64,000 nt of DNA from Enterovibrio norvegicus_B (GTDB taxonomy: Bacteria > Pseudomonadota > Gammaproteobacteria > Enterobacterales > Vibrionaceae): NCBI RefSeq assembly GCF_002876705.1, contig NZ_MDAG01000014.1, positions 186,001 to 250,000 on the forward strand, read 5' to 3'. The notes below the pieces were generated by a model that was not told the DNA's origin, did no database searches, and worked only from the letters and a program-made list of their open reading frames with translations. This document shows, piece by piece, positions 1 through 8,009 of this stretch. The translations under genes were made by a program, and so were the position numbers. How positions within the stretch are numbered: the stretch's first letter is position 1; each line of letters opens with the position of its first letter.

Positions 1-2
1 CG

Positions 3-266
3 AATGCAGCGTCTATGTCGAAATTCCACTTCATTCGGCTGTTTCGCGCGCAATTCGGCATCACACCGCACCAATACGTGCTCAATTGCCGCATCAATGG
101 TGCACGGAAAGCGTTGGAAACAGGGTTACCTTCCAGCGATGTTGCTCAAGCCTTTGGCTTTTCAGACAGCAGCCACTTAAATCGACGCTTTAAGCGCGCC
201 TACGGTATGACGCCAAAACAATACCAACTCCAGATACGCGCACTGCCACCACCCGCTTCCAGCTAG
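3..266 (+). CDS. AraC-family regulator, C-terminal fragment (cut by window edge)
   Basis: Only the C-terminal DNA-binding half is in the window; the frame is open back to base 3, so the start lies upstream. The visible residues form the two helix-turn-helix motifs of an AraC/XylS domain: a first recognition helix around SKFHFIRLFRAQFG, then ITPHQYV, and a second helix in DVAQAFGFSDSSHLNRRFKRAYGMTPKQYQ, which is the AraC signature. It probably regulates a neighbour, possibly the LysE-type exporter 150 bases downstream on the same strand, but the ligand-binding half is not visible and the target is unknown. Confidence 0.85.
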   Translation, partial: NAASMSKFHFIRLFRAQFGITPHQYVLNCRINGARKALETGLPSSDVAQAFGFSDSSHLNRRFKRAYGMTPKQYQLQIRALPPPASS

Positions 267-419
267 GTCATTCATCGATCATCGTGGTTCTTAACCGAGA
301 TCCACTCTCTACGCACTCGCGTCTTATCACGCGGTAAACCGAGCCTCTGCTCTTTTTGTCACGATTGGCAAAATCAGAAGCATTGCATTCGCTCGTCTAC
401 ACAATAAGGGTTCTCTTCT

Positions 420-1052
420 ATGTTCGAAATTTGGACGTATGCATTTGGCATCATGTATTCCCCTGGCCCCGTCAATTTTCTTGGCTTAAACGGCGGTGTT
501 AACGGGAAAACCAAACAAAACCTCGGCTTCTTTGCAGGGGTTGGCGTTGCGATGTTATTGCTGTTTCTTAGCCTTGGTTTTCTGGGTAACTCTTTGATAA
601 GCCCTAACGTATTGCCCTACACCAGCTTGCTAGGAAGCGGCTATATTCTTTACCTTGCCAGCAAATTGCTGCACGCAAGTTTTCAGCAACATTCACCGAT
701 TACAGATACATCGGAGAAAGAGGAAAAACAGACGGAAGAAAGATTAAGGTTTCGCCAAGGGTTAACCGTGCAATTGCTCAACCCAAAAGGCTTAGTCGCA
801 ACACTGCCTATCGTCACCATACAATTCCCCGCCGCAGACATCAGCGGCATGACGGGGGTGTTGTGGTCAGTCGCCCTGTCGATATTGGCCTTTGGTGCGC
901 CCCTTTCCTACTCACTAATTGGCGGAGCGCTTGGACGACAGATCGAAAACCCTCGTTACTTTGCGTATTTCACTCGGGTGATGGCGGTGCTGCTGGCATA
1001 CGTTGCTGTTTCCATTTGCATAGAACATAGCCTAAGTGTCTGGTTTTCCTAG
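420..1052 (+). CDS. LysE/RhtB-family amino-acid exporter
   Basis: A 210-residue inner-membrane protein of the LysE/RhtB family, which exports amino acids or related metabolites by proton exchange. The N-terminal region carries the family's PGPVNF-type motif (residues about 15-20), followed by several hydrophobic helices and a charged, Glu/Lys-rich cytoplasmic loop around residues 100-115. The NPKG motif near residue 125 is also typical. It lies downstream of the AraC-type gene on the same strand, so control by that regulator is plausible. The substrate cannot be told from sequence. It is one of three LysE-type genes in the window. Confidence 0.85.
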   Translation: MFEIWTYAFGIMYSPGPVNFLGLNGGVNGKTKQNLGFFAGVGVAMLLLFLSLGFLGNSLISPNVLPYTSLLGSGYILYLASKLLHASFQQHSPITDTSEKEEKQTEERLRFRQGLTVQLLNPKGLVATLPIVTIQFPAADISGMTGVLWSVALSILAFGAPLSYSLIGGALGRQIENPRYFAYFTRVMAVLLAYVAVSICIEHSLSVWFS

Positions 1053-1085
1053 AAGCAGGGTTTCATACTAGGTGCTTGGATAAAA

Positions 1086-1111
1086 AAATGCCGCCCATGT
1101 AGGCGGCATTT
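1086..1111. terminator. Bidirectional rho-independent terminator
   Basis: A 10-bp perfect stem (AAATGCCGCC/GGCGGCATTT) with a 6-base loop. A run of seven A on the left becomes the U-tract for the minus-strand peptidase gene. It sits between the convergent LysE and peptidase genes. Confidence 0.85.
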
Positions 1112-1139
1112 GATGCTTTGAAAAATCGTATGATTGAAA

Positions 1140-2246
1140 TTAACGCGTCAGGTATGAACGAATGAATTCAGTCACAGACACCATATCAGCAATCGCGATG
1201 AACTCATCAGTGGTGTGAACTTTTGACATACCTGTAGACAAGTTAACCGTGGTTAGGCCTTTCTCGTTAAAGACGTTCGCATCAGAACCGCCGCCCGTTG
1301 GCTTGGTCATTGGTTCAATGCCGATGGCTTCGAATGCGGCTTTAATCGCAATAACGTGAGGGTTGTCATCCGCGATGCGGTAAGCATTGTAAGAACGGGT
1401 AGACTCGATTTCGATCTCAGCACCGTGCTTTTCAGCCGCCGCTTCAAACGTTGACATCATGTGCGCCACTTGCTTCGCCAGCTTCTCGTCGTCCAGCGAA
1501 CGCGCTTCCGCTTCAATGTATAGCTCTGGCATCACGATGTTAGTCGCTTGTCCGCCACGCACCACGCCAATGTTTGCGGTGGTTTCATGGTCAATACGGC
1601 TTAGCGTCATGTTGCTGATCGCATCTGCAGCGACCGTCAGGGCATTGATGCCCGTCTCTGGTGCCAGACCTGCGTGCGCTGGTTTACCTTTGATGGTCAC
1701 TTTCAGGCTTTGCTGACCTGGAGCCGTGGTAATGATGGTGCCAATGTTGCCGCCTGAATCAAGCACGATCGCTTGGTTGGATTCAATCTTGCTCATGTCA
1801 AAGTGCTTCGCGCCTTCAAGGCCAAGCTCTTCATACACGGTGAACGCGACTTCAATGGTCTTGTGCGCTTCGCCATTCGCTTTGATGGTGCGAACCGCTT
1901 CCATCACCGCTGCGATGCCAGATTTATCATCGCCACCCAAAATGGTGTTGCCTTTCGAACGGATAATGCCGTCTTCAATGATTGGCTCGATACCGATACC
2001 CGGTGTTACCGTATCCATATGGCTGCTGAAAACAATGCTGCCTTCAAGCTCGCCTTGCAGTTTCGCGTAGATGTTAAAGCCATTTGAAATGGTGTCTGGG
2101 ACAGGAAGCTTCGTCACTTCAAAGCCCATTTGGCCCAGTTGTTCCGCAAGCACTTCGGCAACGGCTTTCTCGTTACCTGACTCGCTGTCAATTTTCACCA
2201 GCTCAATAAAATGCTCTACCAGTCTTTCTTGATTAATGTTTGTCAT
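1140..2246 (-). CDS. M20-family metallopeptidase, PepT-like
   Basis: A cytosolic zinc peptidase of the M20/M25/M40 group, closest to the PepT-like tripeptidase subfamily. The metal-site motifs appear in order: SSHMDTVTPG (His and Asp), GGDDKSGIAAVME (bridging Asp), VYEELGLEG (catalytic Glu pair), VLDSGG (Asp), and a late His in MSKVHTTDE. The middle part (about residues 170-290) is the dimerisation lid. The start at 2246 gives MTNINQERLVEHF, which is where the family normally begins; an in-frame ATG at 2294 would add 16 atypical residues. The gene stands alone, with its own terminator downstream. Confidence 0.88.
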   Translation of the reverse strand: MTNINQERLVEHFIELVKIDSESGNEKAVAEVLAEQLGQMGFEVTKLPVPDTISNGFNIYAKLQGELEGSIVFSSHMDTVTPGIGIEPIIEDGIIRSKGNTILGGDDKSGIAAVMEAVRTIKANGEAHKTIEVAFTVYEELGLEGAKHFDMSKIESNQAIVLDSGGNIGTIITTAPGQQSLKVTIKGKPAHAGLAPETGINALTVAADAISNMTLSRIDHETTANIGVVRGGQATNIVMPELYIEAEARSLDDEKLAKQVAHMMSTFEAAAEKHGAEIEIESTRSYNAYRIADDNPHVIAIKAAFEAIGIEPMTKPTGGGSDANVFNEKGLTTVNLSTGMSKVHTTDEFIAIADMVSVTEFIRSYLTR

Positions 2247-2370
2247 CGGTGTGCGACTTCTTTTCTGCGGGATGAAACCACACCTTAAACGCAAGTGAAA
2301 AACGGATTCGATGGGTTACATCAAAGAAATGGCCGATTTGATGACAAACTGACTGTTTGAGGCAAAAAAA

Positions 2371-2388
2371 GACGGGCTTACGCCCGTC
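2371..2388 (-). terminator. Rho-independent terminator of the GST gene
   Basis: Stem GACGGGC, loop TTAC, stem GCCCGTC, with seven A on the left that read as a U-tract on the minus strand. It lies 70 bases past the stop of the GST-type gene. Confidence 0.85.
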
Positions 2389-2459
2389 AAAGGTATGGTA
2401 AATCGATAGGATTGAGAGGGTGTTATTACTCGGTATGTTTCACGCTTGTCGTCGACACA

Positions 2460-3125
2460 CTATGCATAAGCATTGATTTCGATACCGGCTTCATCTTCCG
2501 GCACCACGCTCAAGTCTTGCTTAGATTCTTCCACCCACTGCTGCACCGCCGCATTTGCAAGAATGTTATCCGCATAGATTTGGGCCTTCTCGGACAGTTG
2601 AACGCCGTAAGTGAGGAAACGCAGCGCAACTGGCGCATACATGGCATCCGCAATGGAAAATTCACCAAACAGATAACCGCCTTTGTCCGCAAACACTTCC
2701 ATTTGCTCTGCCCAAATATCGTCAATACGCTGCACGTCTTTGAGGCAAGTGTCGGAAGGTGAGATTTTGCGGCGGCCGCGAATGTTCATTGGCATTTCAC
2801 TGCGCACCCCACCAAAACCCGCATGCATTTCAGAAGAAATGGCGCGCGCCTTCGCTCGGTCAGCCGCATTTTGTGGCCAGCCTTTTCCCTGCAAATATTG
2901 CTCGTTCACGTATTCGCAAATAGCAAGTGACTCCCAGACCGGAAGACCATTGTCCACTAGCATCGGGACCTTCGCCGCACCGCTGTATTTTTTCAGTTCG
3001 GTATAAAACTCATCAGTAAAAAGTGACAGCTCAACTTCTTCAAAATCAATGTTGAAACCGCGAAGTACCAGCCAACCGCGAAGTGACCATGTAGAGTAGT
3101 TTTTGTTTGCGATAAATAGTTTCAC
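2460..3125 (-). CDS. Glutathione S-transferase family protein
   Basis: A 221-residue protein with the usual two-domain GST layout: an N-terminal thioredoxin-fold half beginning MKLFIANKNYSTWSLRGW, and a helical C-terminal half from about residue 85. In the N-terminal half, KVPMLVDNGLPVWESLAICEYV contains the cis-Pro and the ES motif that binds glutathione's gamma-glutamyl part. The Ser/Tyr near residues 10-13 would be the catalytic hydroxyl. It is divergent from a LysR-type gene across a 116-base spacer, which suggests that LysR protein controls it. The substrate is unknown. Confidence 0.87.
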   Translation of the reverse strand: MKLFIANKNYSTWSLRGWLVLRGFNIDFEEVELSLFTDEFYTELKKYSGAAKVPMLVDNGLPVWESLAICEYVNEQYLQGKGWPQNAADRAKARAISSEMHAGFGGVRSEMPMNIRGRRKISPSDTCLKDVQRIDDIWAEQMEVFADKGGYLFGEFSIADAMYAPVALRFLTYGVQLSEKAQIYADNILANAAVQQWVEESKQDLSVVPEDEAGIEINAYA

Positions 3126-3193
3126 TTTGCACTCCTTTGCATTTACGTTGATGAAACCAGTATGCTGAGTAAGCCGTTAGGTTTCTAACGCAA

Positions 3194-3211
3194 AGTATTG
3201 ATACTAAGTAT
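3194..3211. promoter_or_regulatory. Candidate LysR-type operator
   Basis: Palindrome AGTATTGATACT followed at once by AAGTAT, in the spacer between the divergent GST and LysR genes. This placement and the interrupted dyad fit a T-N11-A type LysR site. Assignment is by position and symmetry only. Confidence 0.45.
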
Positions 3212-3241
3212 TCACTATTGTGATGTAAGGAAAAATCAGTC

Positions 3242-4111
3242 ATGGACATCGACTCACTCAGAAGCTTTCTCGCGATTGTCGATACCGGCAGTTTCACGCG
3301 CGCGGCAGCACAAATTCATCGCACGCAATCTGCCATTAGTATGCAGATTAAACGGCTTGAAGAAGAGTTGGGTAGTGCGCTGTTTGATCGCGATAAACGC
3401 CCCCTCAGTTTGAGTTTGTCGGGACAACGTTTAGTGAGCCATGCAAGACGCCTTGTTGCTGGGCATGATGAAGCCTTGATCGCGTTTAAACAGGAAGATG
3501 CCTCTCGCCCCATTCGCATTGGTTGCCCTGATGACTATGCAGAAAGCCTGCTGCCACGGCTTCTTGAATCACTTCGAACGCACGTAAATGGACACATTAC
3601 TTTTGATGTTTTATGCGCATCCAGCACGCGTATTCGACAACGTTTAGACAGCGGAGAACTTGACGTGGCCGTGGTAACGCGCGCCCCTGATTCTGATGAA
3701 GGTTGGTTGCTGCAGCACGACCAAGGCGTGTGGATCATGGGCAGCGACAAACAACTTCCATTGCAGCGCCCCCTGCCCCTTGCTTTGTTCGATAAGAATT
3801 GTAAATTTCACACCACCGCATTAGATGGACTGGGGAAATTTGGCATTGATGTGGATTTGTATGCCTTCACCACCAGCGCTTCCACGTTGAAAGGCTTGGT
3901 GAGAAACAACCTTGCGGTATCAGCCATGGCATCCAACAGCGTACCTGACGACCTCACCGTGATCACACATGCGAACCTGCCGCCGTTGCCCGCCGTTGAT
4001 ATCGTGTTGGTCACTGCAACACGCACACACCCGTTGTTGTCGGCGTCTGTGGTATCAACACTGACTCAAGCCTTTGCTGCAAAGTACAGCGAACAGGCCA
4101 ATATCGGTTAA
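3242..4111 (+). CDS. LysR-family transcriptional regulator
   Basis: A 289-residue LysR-type regulator. Residues 1-60 form the winged helix-turn-helix (DIDSLRSFLAIVDTGSFTRAA, then HRTQSAISMQIKRLEEELG, LFDRDKRPLSLSLSGQRL), and the rest is the periplasmic-binding-protein-like effector domain, starting around residue 90 (PIRIGCPDDYAESLLPRLL). It is transcribed away from the GST gene and probably regulates it and itself. The SD AAGGA lies just before the ATG. The effector is unknown. Confidence 0.9.
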   Translation: MDIDSLRSFLAIVDTGSFTRAAAQIHRTQSAISMQIKRLEEELGSALFDRDKRPLSLSLSGQRLVSHARRLVAGHDEALIAFKQEDASRPIRIGCPDDYAESLLPRLLESLRTHVNGHITFDVLCASSTRIRQRLDSGELDVAVVTRAPDSDEGWLLQHDQGVWIMGSDKQLPLQRPLPLALFDKNCKFHTTALDGLGKFGIDVDLYAFTTSASTLKGLVRNNLAVSAMASNSVPDDLTVITHANLPPLPAVDIVLVTATRTHPLLSASVVSTLTQAFAAKYSEQANIG

Positions 4112-4142
4112 TTATAATAAAAACAGTAAATTGGAAAGAAAC

Positions 4143-4916
4143 ATGGACTACTTAACCGTTAATAAAAATGCATGGGATAAACGTGTCGATACGCACGTAA
4201 AATCAGATTTCTACGATGTCGATGGCTTCCTGAACGGCAAAAGCTCGCTCAACGACATCGAGCGAGAACAAGTCGGCGATGTTAACGATAAGCACCTTCT
4301 TCACCTGCAATGCCATTTTGGTCAAGACACCTTGTCGTGGGCGCGTCTTGGCGCGCGCGTGACGGGGGTGGATCTTTCTTCAGAAGCCATTGAGAAAGCC
4401 AACGAGCTCGCCAACACGCTCAAGTTGGATGCGCAATTCATCAACGATGATGTTTACCGTTTCGGCGACAACAACACGACAGAATTTGACATCGTATTCA
4501 CCTCTTATGGTGTGCTTTGTTGGCTGCCTGACGTGGATCGCTGGGCGCAGACCATCGCCAAGGCCTTAAAGGTAGGCGGTGAGTTTCACATGGTCGAATT
4601 TCATCCGGCGATCGACTTGGTGTTTGGCTACAACTACTTCTCAACGGTTGAGCCAAGCGTTGAATTGGAAGGCACATACACGGATGGGCAATCTGAAGAG
4701 AAAAATCAGACGATGCAGTGGTCGCATTCCCTCGGCGAAGTGATCACGGCATTAAACAAAGCGGGCATTGCGTTAGACGCCTTTCAAGAGTATCCATACA
4801 GCCCGTATAACTGCTTTAACGACATGGAAGAAGTTGAAGGAAAAGGCTACCAGTTGCGCCATCAAGGCCATGCCATTCCTTTGTTGTATTCCATTAAGGG
4901 ACGTCGCGTTAAGTAG
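4143..4916 (+). CDS. Class I SAM-dependent methyltransferase
   Basis: A 257-residue cytosolic methyltransferase. The SAM-binding motif I is HLLHLQCHFGQDTLSWA, with the acidic residue of motif II in VTGVDLSSEAIEKA; the fold is class I Rossmann. Homologues usually begin MDYLTVNKNAWDKRV, and an SD (GGAAAG) sits just before the ATG at 4143, so this start is preferred to the upstream ATG at 4074, which overlaps the end of the LysR gene. The substrate is unknown. It may be co-transcribed with the LysR gene (31-base gap). A strong terminator follows. Confidence 0.85.
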   Translation: MDYLTVNKNAWDKRVDTHVKSDFYDVDGFLNGKSSLNDIEREQVGDVNDKHLLHLQCHFGQDTLSWARLGARVTGVDLSSEAIEKANELANTLKLDAQFINDDVYRFGDNNTTEFDIVFTSYGVLCWLPDVDRWAQTIAKALKVGGEFHMVEFHPAIDLVFGYNYFSTVEPSVELEGTYTDGQSEEKNQTMQWSHSLGEVITALNKAGIALDAFQEYPYSPYNCFNDMEEVEGKGYQLRHQGHAIPLLYSIKGRRVK

Positions 4917-4948
4917 GCTCGTGGCAAAAAACACCCGCCCATAAACGT

Positions 4949-4977
4949 AAAAAAGCAGCCTTCTCGGCTGCTTTTTT
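4949..4977. terminator. Bidirectional rho-independent terminator
   Basis: Stem GCAGCC/GGCTGC with a TTCTC loop, flanked by A6 and T6, so it can end transcription from both sides (methyltransferase and the convergent LysE-type gene). Confidence 0.9.
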
Positions 4978-5037
4978 GTAATTTTGAAGCTGCTGTTTGT
5001 TATTTAGCTGTGAGCGTCGAAAAGCTGTTTTCTGCGT

Positions 5038-5661
5038 TTATCGGCTCACGGCCAAATACGCGCCTGCACCAATCATGACAGAACCTGCACAACGGTTCAG
5101 TTTGCGCTGGGCCGATTCCGTTTTTAGCATGCGCGCCATACGCGCAGCACCAAATGCCATCAGCATCGCGCCACTCATCAAGGCAAAAAACGCCAGCACG
5201 ACTGCCAACACAACATCGCCCATGCTCAGCACCGTCAAATCCATGAAGGTTGGCAAAAATGCGATATAAAACAAAATCACTTTAGGGTTCGATGCAGAAA
5301 TCAAAAAGCCCTGCATAAAGGCCGCCACATGGCCTGAATGTTTGGTTTCAGGCTGCTCAGCAAGGTCTTGCACTTGCGGCAAAGCCACAAACATTCTATA
5401 ACCCAGATAAATTAGGTACGCCGCGCCCACATAACGGATCACCACAAACAAGGTGGCATAGTTTTCCGCAATGGTCGCCAGACCAAAACACGCCAAGGTG
5501 AGATACACCAAATCACTGAACACCATGCCAGATGCCAGCGCCCAACAGTCTTTTGCGCCTCGCGTCATTGCACGTGCCACTAACGCAAAAATGCCAGGTC
5601 CAGGCGTGATAACAAAAATGAATATCGCAATGGTGAACGTCACCGCCCCTTCCAACGTCAT
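5038..5661 (-). CDS. LysE/RhtB-family amino-acid exporter
   Basis: A 207-residue inner-membrane exporter of the LysE/RhtB family. The N-terminus carries FVITPGPGIFALVARA, the conserved TPGP motif of the first helix, followed by about five more hydrophobic segments and an ASNPKVILFYIAFLP motif around residues 125-140, the usual family hallmark. It is convergent with the methyltransferase gene and monocistronic. Homoserine/threonine or other amino-acid efflux is the family role; the actual substrate cannot be read from sequence. Confidence 0.88.
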   Translation of the reverse strand: MTLEGAVTFTIAIFIFVITPGPGIFALVARAMTRGAKDCWALASGMVFSDLVYLTLACFGLATIAENYATLFVVIRYVGAAYLIYLGYRMFVALPQVQDLAEQPETKHSGHVAAFMQGFLISASNPKVILFYIAFLPTFMDLTVLSMGDVVLAVVLAFFALMSGAMLMAFGAARMARMLKTESAQRKLNRCAGSVMIGAGAYLAVSR

Positions 5662-5815
5662 GTCGACTCCTCCGTGTTTTTTGCTTTGTTATTCCGCGAA
5701 GCTAACACAGAAATGTGAACACTATCGATGAAAGTTTTTCGCGAAGAACAGCAAATCTTATGGTCGAGAACCGTTCACGTAGAATCACATCTTTTCACAG
5801 ACTGGTTGGGCATTT

Positions 5816-6019
5816 ATGGACATCGTTTTTCTCATCGCCACTATCGTGTCATTCGCGAACGTGATTTACGCGTTCACCACCAAGCGCGTACTGTTTGCAG
5901 GTGGGTTCATCGACTACTACGACAACAAATCGCATTTCTTCGCGGGACTCTTCGCGTCCATCTTGTTTATCTTCTTCTACGGTGGTTTTTACTTCTTCAT
6001 CTTTCCTAACGTCAAATAA
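5816..6019 (+). CDS. Small two-helix membrane protein
   Basis: A 67-residue hydrophobic protein with two predicted transmembrane segments (about residues 3-20 and 43-62) separated by a polar stretch with FIDYYDNKSHF. A weak GGG-type SD precedes the ATG. Its last bases overlap the stop of the convergent TrmK-like gene by 8. No domain is recognised. The regular hydrophobic pattern and clean start make it more likely real than a shadow. Confidence 0.6.
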   Translation: MDIVFLIATIVSFANVIYAFTTKRVLFAGGFIDYYDNKSHFFAGLFASILFIFFYGGFYFFIFPNVK

Positions 6020-6698
6020 GGTCGTGCAACGTAACCGCTTGGTAAGCCTCAACAATGTGAGAAACGGATTCTTGCTGACTTTGCTGAAGACGGCGGTAAT
6101 GGTTCAGCGTGTTACTGAGATAATGCGACGCAATTTTGGATTGCTCTGGTGTGTGAGTTTGCCAAAATCGCTCGCCGACGGGATGAACAGAGAAACCAGC
6201 ATCACTTTCTGTAGAAACCAACAACACCTCATAAAGCCGCTTATTCTCCTCGACTAACGCCTCGTGCAGCATAGAGAATTCGAGCGAGATAAGGTGCTCA
6301 CGTAATGAAAACTGGTGGCGCACAGGGCAAAGCAAAAAGTCCAGTTCCAGCGTTGGATAACGACGGCGAATGGCAGAGATAAACGTCATCATAAGATCAC
6401 CGCCAACACCAGCAATGATCACCAAGTGCTTACCTTGATATTGCGATAAAGGCAACGCGGCAACATCGATGCAATGTGTTGTCCATGCTGAGACTGCATT
6501 TTCAAAATAACGCTGCAGCTTCTGGTTTACCGTCTCCATGAGCACGGGAACGATATCGACAAAATGAATATGCGGAGCGGCATTTCGAGCAAGCAACGAA
6601 AAACCTAAAAAACCGTGGTCACAGCAACAGTCCCACACATGGTCATAGCCTGATGCCACCATCGCATCGATTTGAGTCAATCTTTTACTGAGTTTCAA
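6012..6698 (-). CDS. trmK: tRNA (adenine(22)-N1)-methyltransferase TrmK-like
   Basis: A cytosolic SAM-dependent enzyme of the TrmK family, which places m1A at position 22 of tRNA. SAM-binding motif I appears as VWDCCCDHGFLG, motif II as HFVDIVP, and the motif with VIIAGVGGDLMM is typical of this family, as is the FLLCPVRHQFSLREHL stretch. Family members begin KLSKRLTQI; in this gene that start would be a TTG at 6698 with GGA seven bases upstream. An ATG at 6812 in the same frame would add 38 residues not usual for the family, so the start is uncertain. Confidence 0.8.
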   Translation of the reverse strand: MKLSKRLTQIDAMVASGYDHVWDCCCDHGFLGFSLLARNAAPHIHFVDIVPVLMETVNQKLQRYFENAVSAWTTHCIDVAALPLSQYQGKHLVIIAGVGGDLMMTFISAIRRRYPTLELDFLLCPVRHQFSLREHLISLEFSMLHEALVEENKRLYEVLLVSTESDAGFSVHPVGERFWQTHTPEQSKIASHYLSNTLNHYRRLQQSQQESVSHIVEAYQAVTLHDLI

Positions 6699-6812
6699 GA
6701 AGGTGTCCGTCTGAAAGCATACTCGCAGGAAGGCGGTTTTGCGGGGGAATGAAAAATCCGGCGCATTGTAATCCCAATGACGGCATTCACGAAGCTTTGA
6801 TTCGCAAAGCAT

Positions 6813-7312
6813 GGTTCCACAAAACCTTGACTAACCGTTTAACGGTACAGTTTCACTGCCTGCGATGTCTTCCCTCGCAACATCACCCTCGTCAAAAACG
6901 TGCCTTATCGCTTTCATTTCGATCGCTTTCTCGTCTGCAATAAACTGGGGGAAAACAGTTTGCTTGTGATACGAGATTACGCACTCTTTCGATTTTCAAT
7001 TCATTTCTGTGATGCCTAACACACCTGTCGCGGAATATCTTCGGCAATCTCATCCTGTTGACACTCTGCAATGTGAAACCAAGATATTATTTTTCTCGCA
7101 ACACTCGATAAACAATAAATAGAATATGCGGGTTTGCCATGGCATTTAACACTGCCTAGTCATTGATTGCCAAATTAGGCAATCGATGACTATTAAGACA
7201 TATAAAAATAACAGCAATACCGAATCATCCAGTTTTATTATTTCCCCTATTAGTAGCCGTGCCTCGCACCGCTATTTATTATGAATGGTTAGACAAAAAG
7301 GGACACAGTATC
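6813..7312. other. Non-coding region with a strong orphan hairpin
   Basis: About 500 bases upstream of the lipoprotein gene at 7313. No convincing ORF is visible. It is AT-rich from 7060 onward and holds the dyad at 7157-7192 described separately. It probably contains the lipoprotein promoter. Confidence 0.6.
7157..7192. other. 15-bp perfect-length inverted repeat (hairpin), function unknown
   Basis: TAGTCATTGATTGCC (7157-7171), loop AAATTA, GGCAATCGATGACTA (7178-7192). All 15 positions pair if one G-U wobble is allowed. No T-run follows on either strand, so it is not a standard terminator. It is a possible operator or structured 5' leader for the gene at 7313. Confidence 0.6.
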
Positions 7313-7822
7313 GTGAAGGGACTCATACCGCTCATGATTTGCGCGGCAGTTTCAGGCTGCGCATCGACTGACAACACACAACAGCAATTGGCCAGTAGTA
7401 ATCTTCAATACATTGATATGCAAGAAAACATACTGGGATCATGGCAATGCACCACCGTATCCTCACCCAGCGAAAAAACAGCATTTAACGCAGACATTAC
7501 CTACCTCAGTGACGGCGGTTTAGATACCCAAGCCATCTCGACAATTCAAAACCCTAAGCCAATGGATGCATATTCTTTTAATGTGTCTGCACATGGGCAA
7601 TGGAAATTAGAAGACGGGAAATTGGTGGAGAATAATAACGACTTTGATGTGGAAGCAAATAATGACATTTCAAAGCCACTTGTGCCTATTTTACGTAAAG
7701 GATTGATGCGCACAAAATCATCAGAATGGGATATTTCTTGGCTATCTCAGTCCACATTTACAAAGTCAAACGAGAGTAACGTCACTACACGTTGCCAGAA
7801 AATAGCCAGTAAGATTCTCTGA
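7313..7822 (+). CDS. Putative lipoprotein of unknown function
   Basis: Starting at the GTG at 7313, with AAGGGA about ten bases upstream, the product is 169 residues and opens with a lipoprotein signal peptide KGLIPLMICAAVSGC, the lipobox being VSGC. The mature part is polar, with a region (ENILGSWQCTTVSSPS onward) reminiscent of small lipocalin-like or WG-type lipoproteins, but no family is assigned. There are two Cys in the mature chain (WQC and TTRC), which could form a disulphide in the periplasm. An upstream in-frame GTG at 7259 would spoil the signal peptide. Confidence 0.7.
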   Translation: MKGLIPLMICAAVSGCASTDNTQQQLASSNLQYIDMQENILGSWQCTTVSSPSEKTAFNADITYLSDGGLDTQAISTIQNPKPMDAYSFNVSAHGQWKLEDGKLVENNNDFDVEANNDISKPLVPILRKGLMRTKSSEWDISWLSQSTFTKSNESNVTTRCQKIASKIL

Positions 7823-7824
7823 CA

Positions 7825-7905
7825 CTATACCCAAATAGTCTCAGGATTCAGGATTCAGGATTCAGGATTCAGGATTCAAAGCAGCTTGAGGTTGTTTGGG
7901 TATAG
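7825..7905. repeat. Degenerate inverted-repeat element (TIR family)
   Basis: Ends are an 11-bp perfect inverted repeat (CTATACCCAAA at 7825-7835, TTTGGGTATAG at 7895-7905). The right 24 bases match the right end of the 266-base element at 26745-27010 at 20 of 24 positions, so both belong to one repeat family. The left end is degenerate beyond the first 11 bases, and the centre is a heptamer array. Confidence 0.7.
7841..7878. repeat. Heptamer tandem repeat (TCAGGAT)5
   Basis: Five uninterrupted copies of TCAGGAT plus TCA lie inside the inverted-repeat element. Perfect copies of a 7-base unit point to slipped-strand expansion, so length may vary between strains. Confidence 0.95.
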
Positions 7906-7925
7906 GTTAACGAAAACACAAAATA

Positions 7926-7971
7926 AAACGCCATCGATTGCCGCTTCGTTTGTGCGCAATCTATGGCGTTT
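7926..7971. terminator. Long imperfect hairpin, probable bidirectional terminator
   Basis: AAACGCCAT...GATTGC pairs with GCAATC...ATGGCGTTT over about 18 positions with one bulge. It lies 40 bases past the stop of the diguanylate cyclase gene and after the convergent lipoprotein gene. Confidence 0.7.
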
Positions 7972-8009
7972 CTACCTTTGATGTTTTCCACGGCCGTGTC
8001 TTAAGGCAA

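Noticed and set aside
1459..2087. Plus-strand open frames opposite the M20 peptidase
   Set aside because: They mirror the codon pattern of a well-supported minus-strand enzyme and have no SD or domain.
5728..6009. Plus-strand 93-residue frame over the small membrane gene
   Set aside because: His/Arg/Leu-rich composition typical of a shadow; the frame at 5816 has a regular two-helix pattern instead.
7841..7878. CRISPR-like repeat
   Set aside because: The unit is 7 bases with no spacers; it is a simple tandem repeat.
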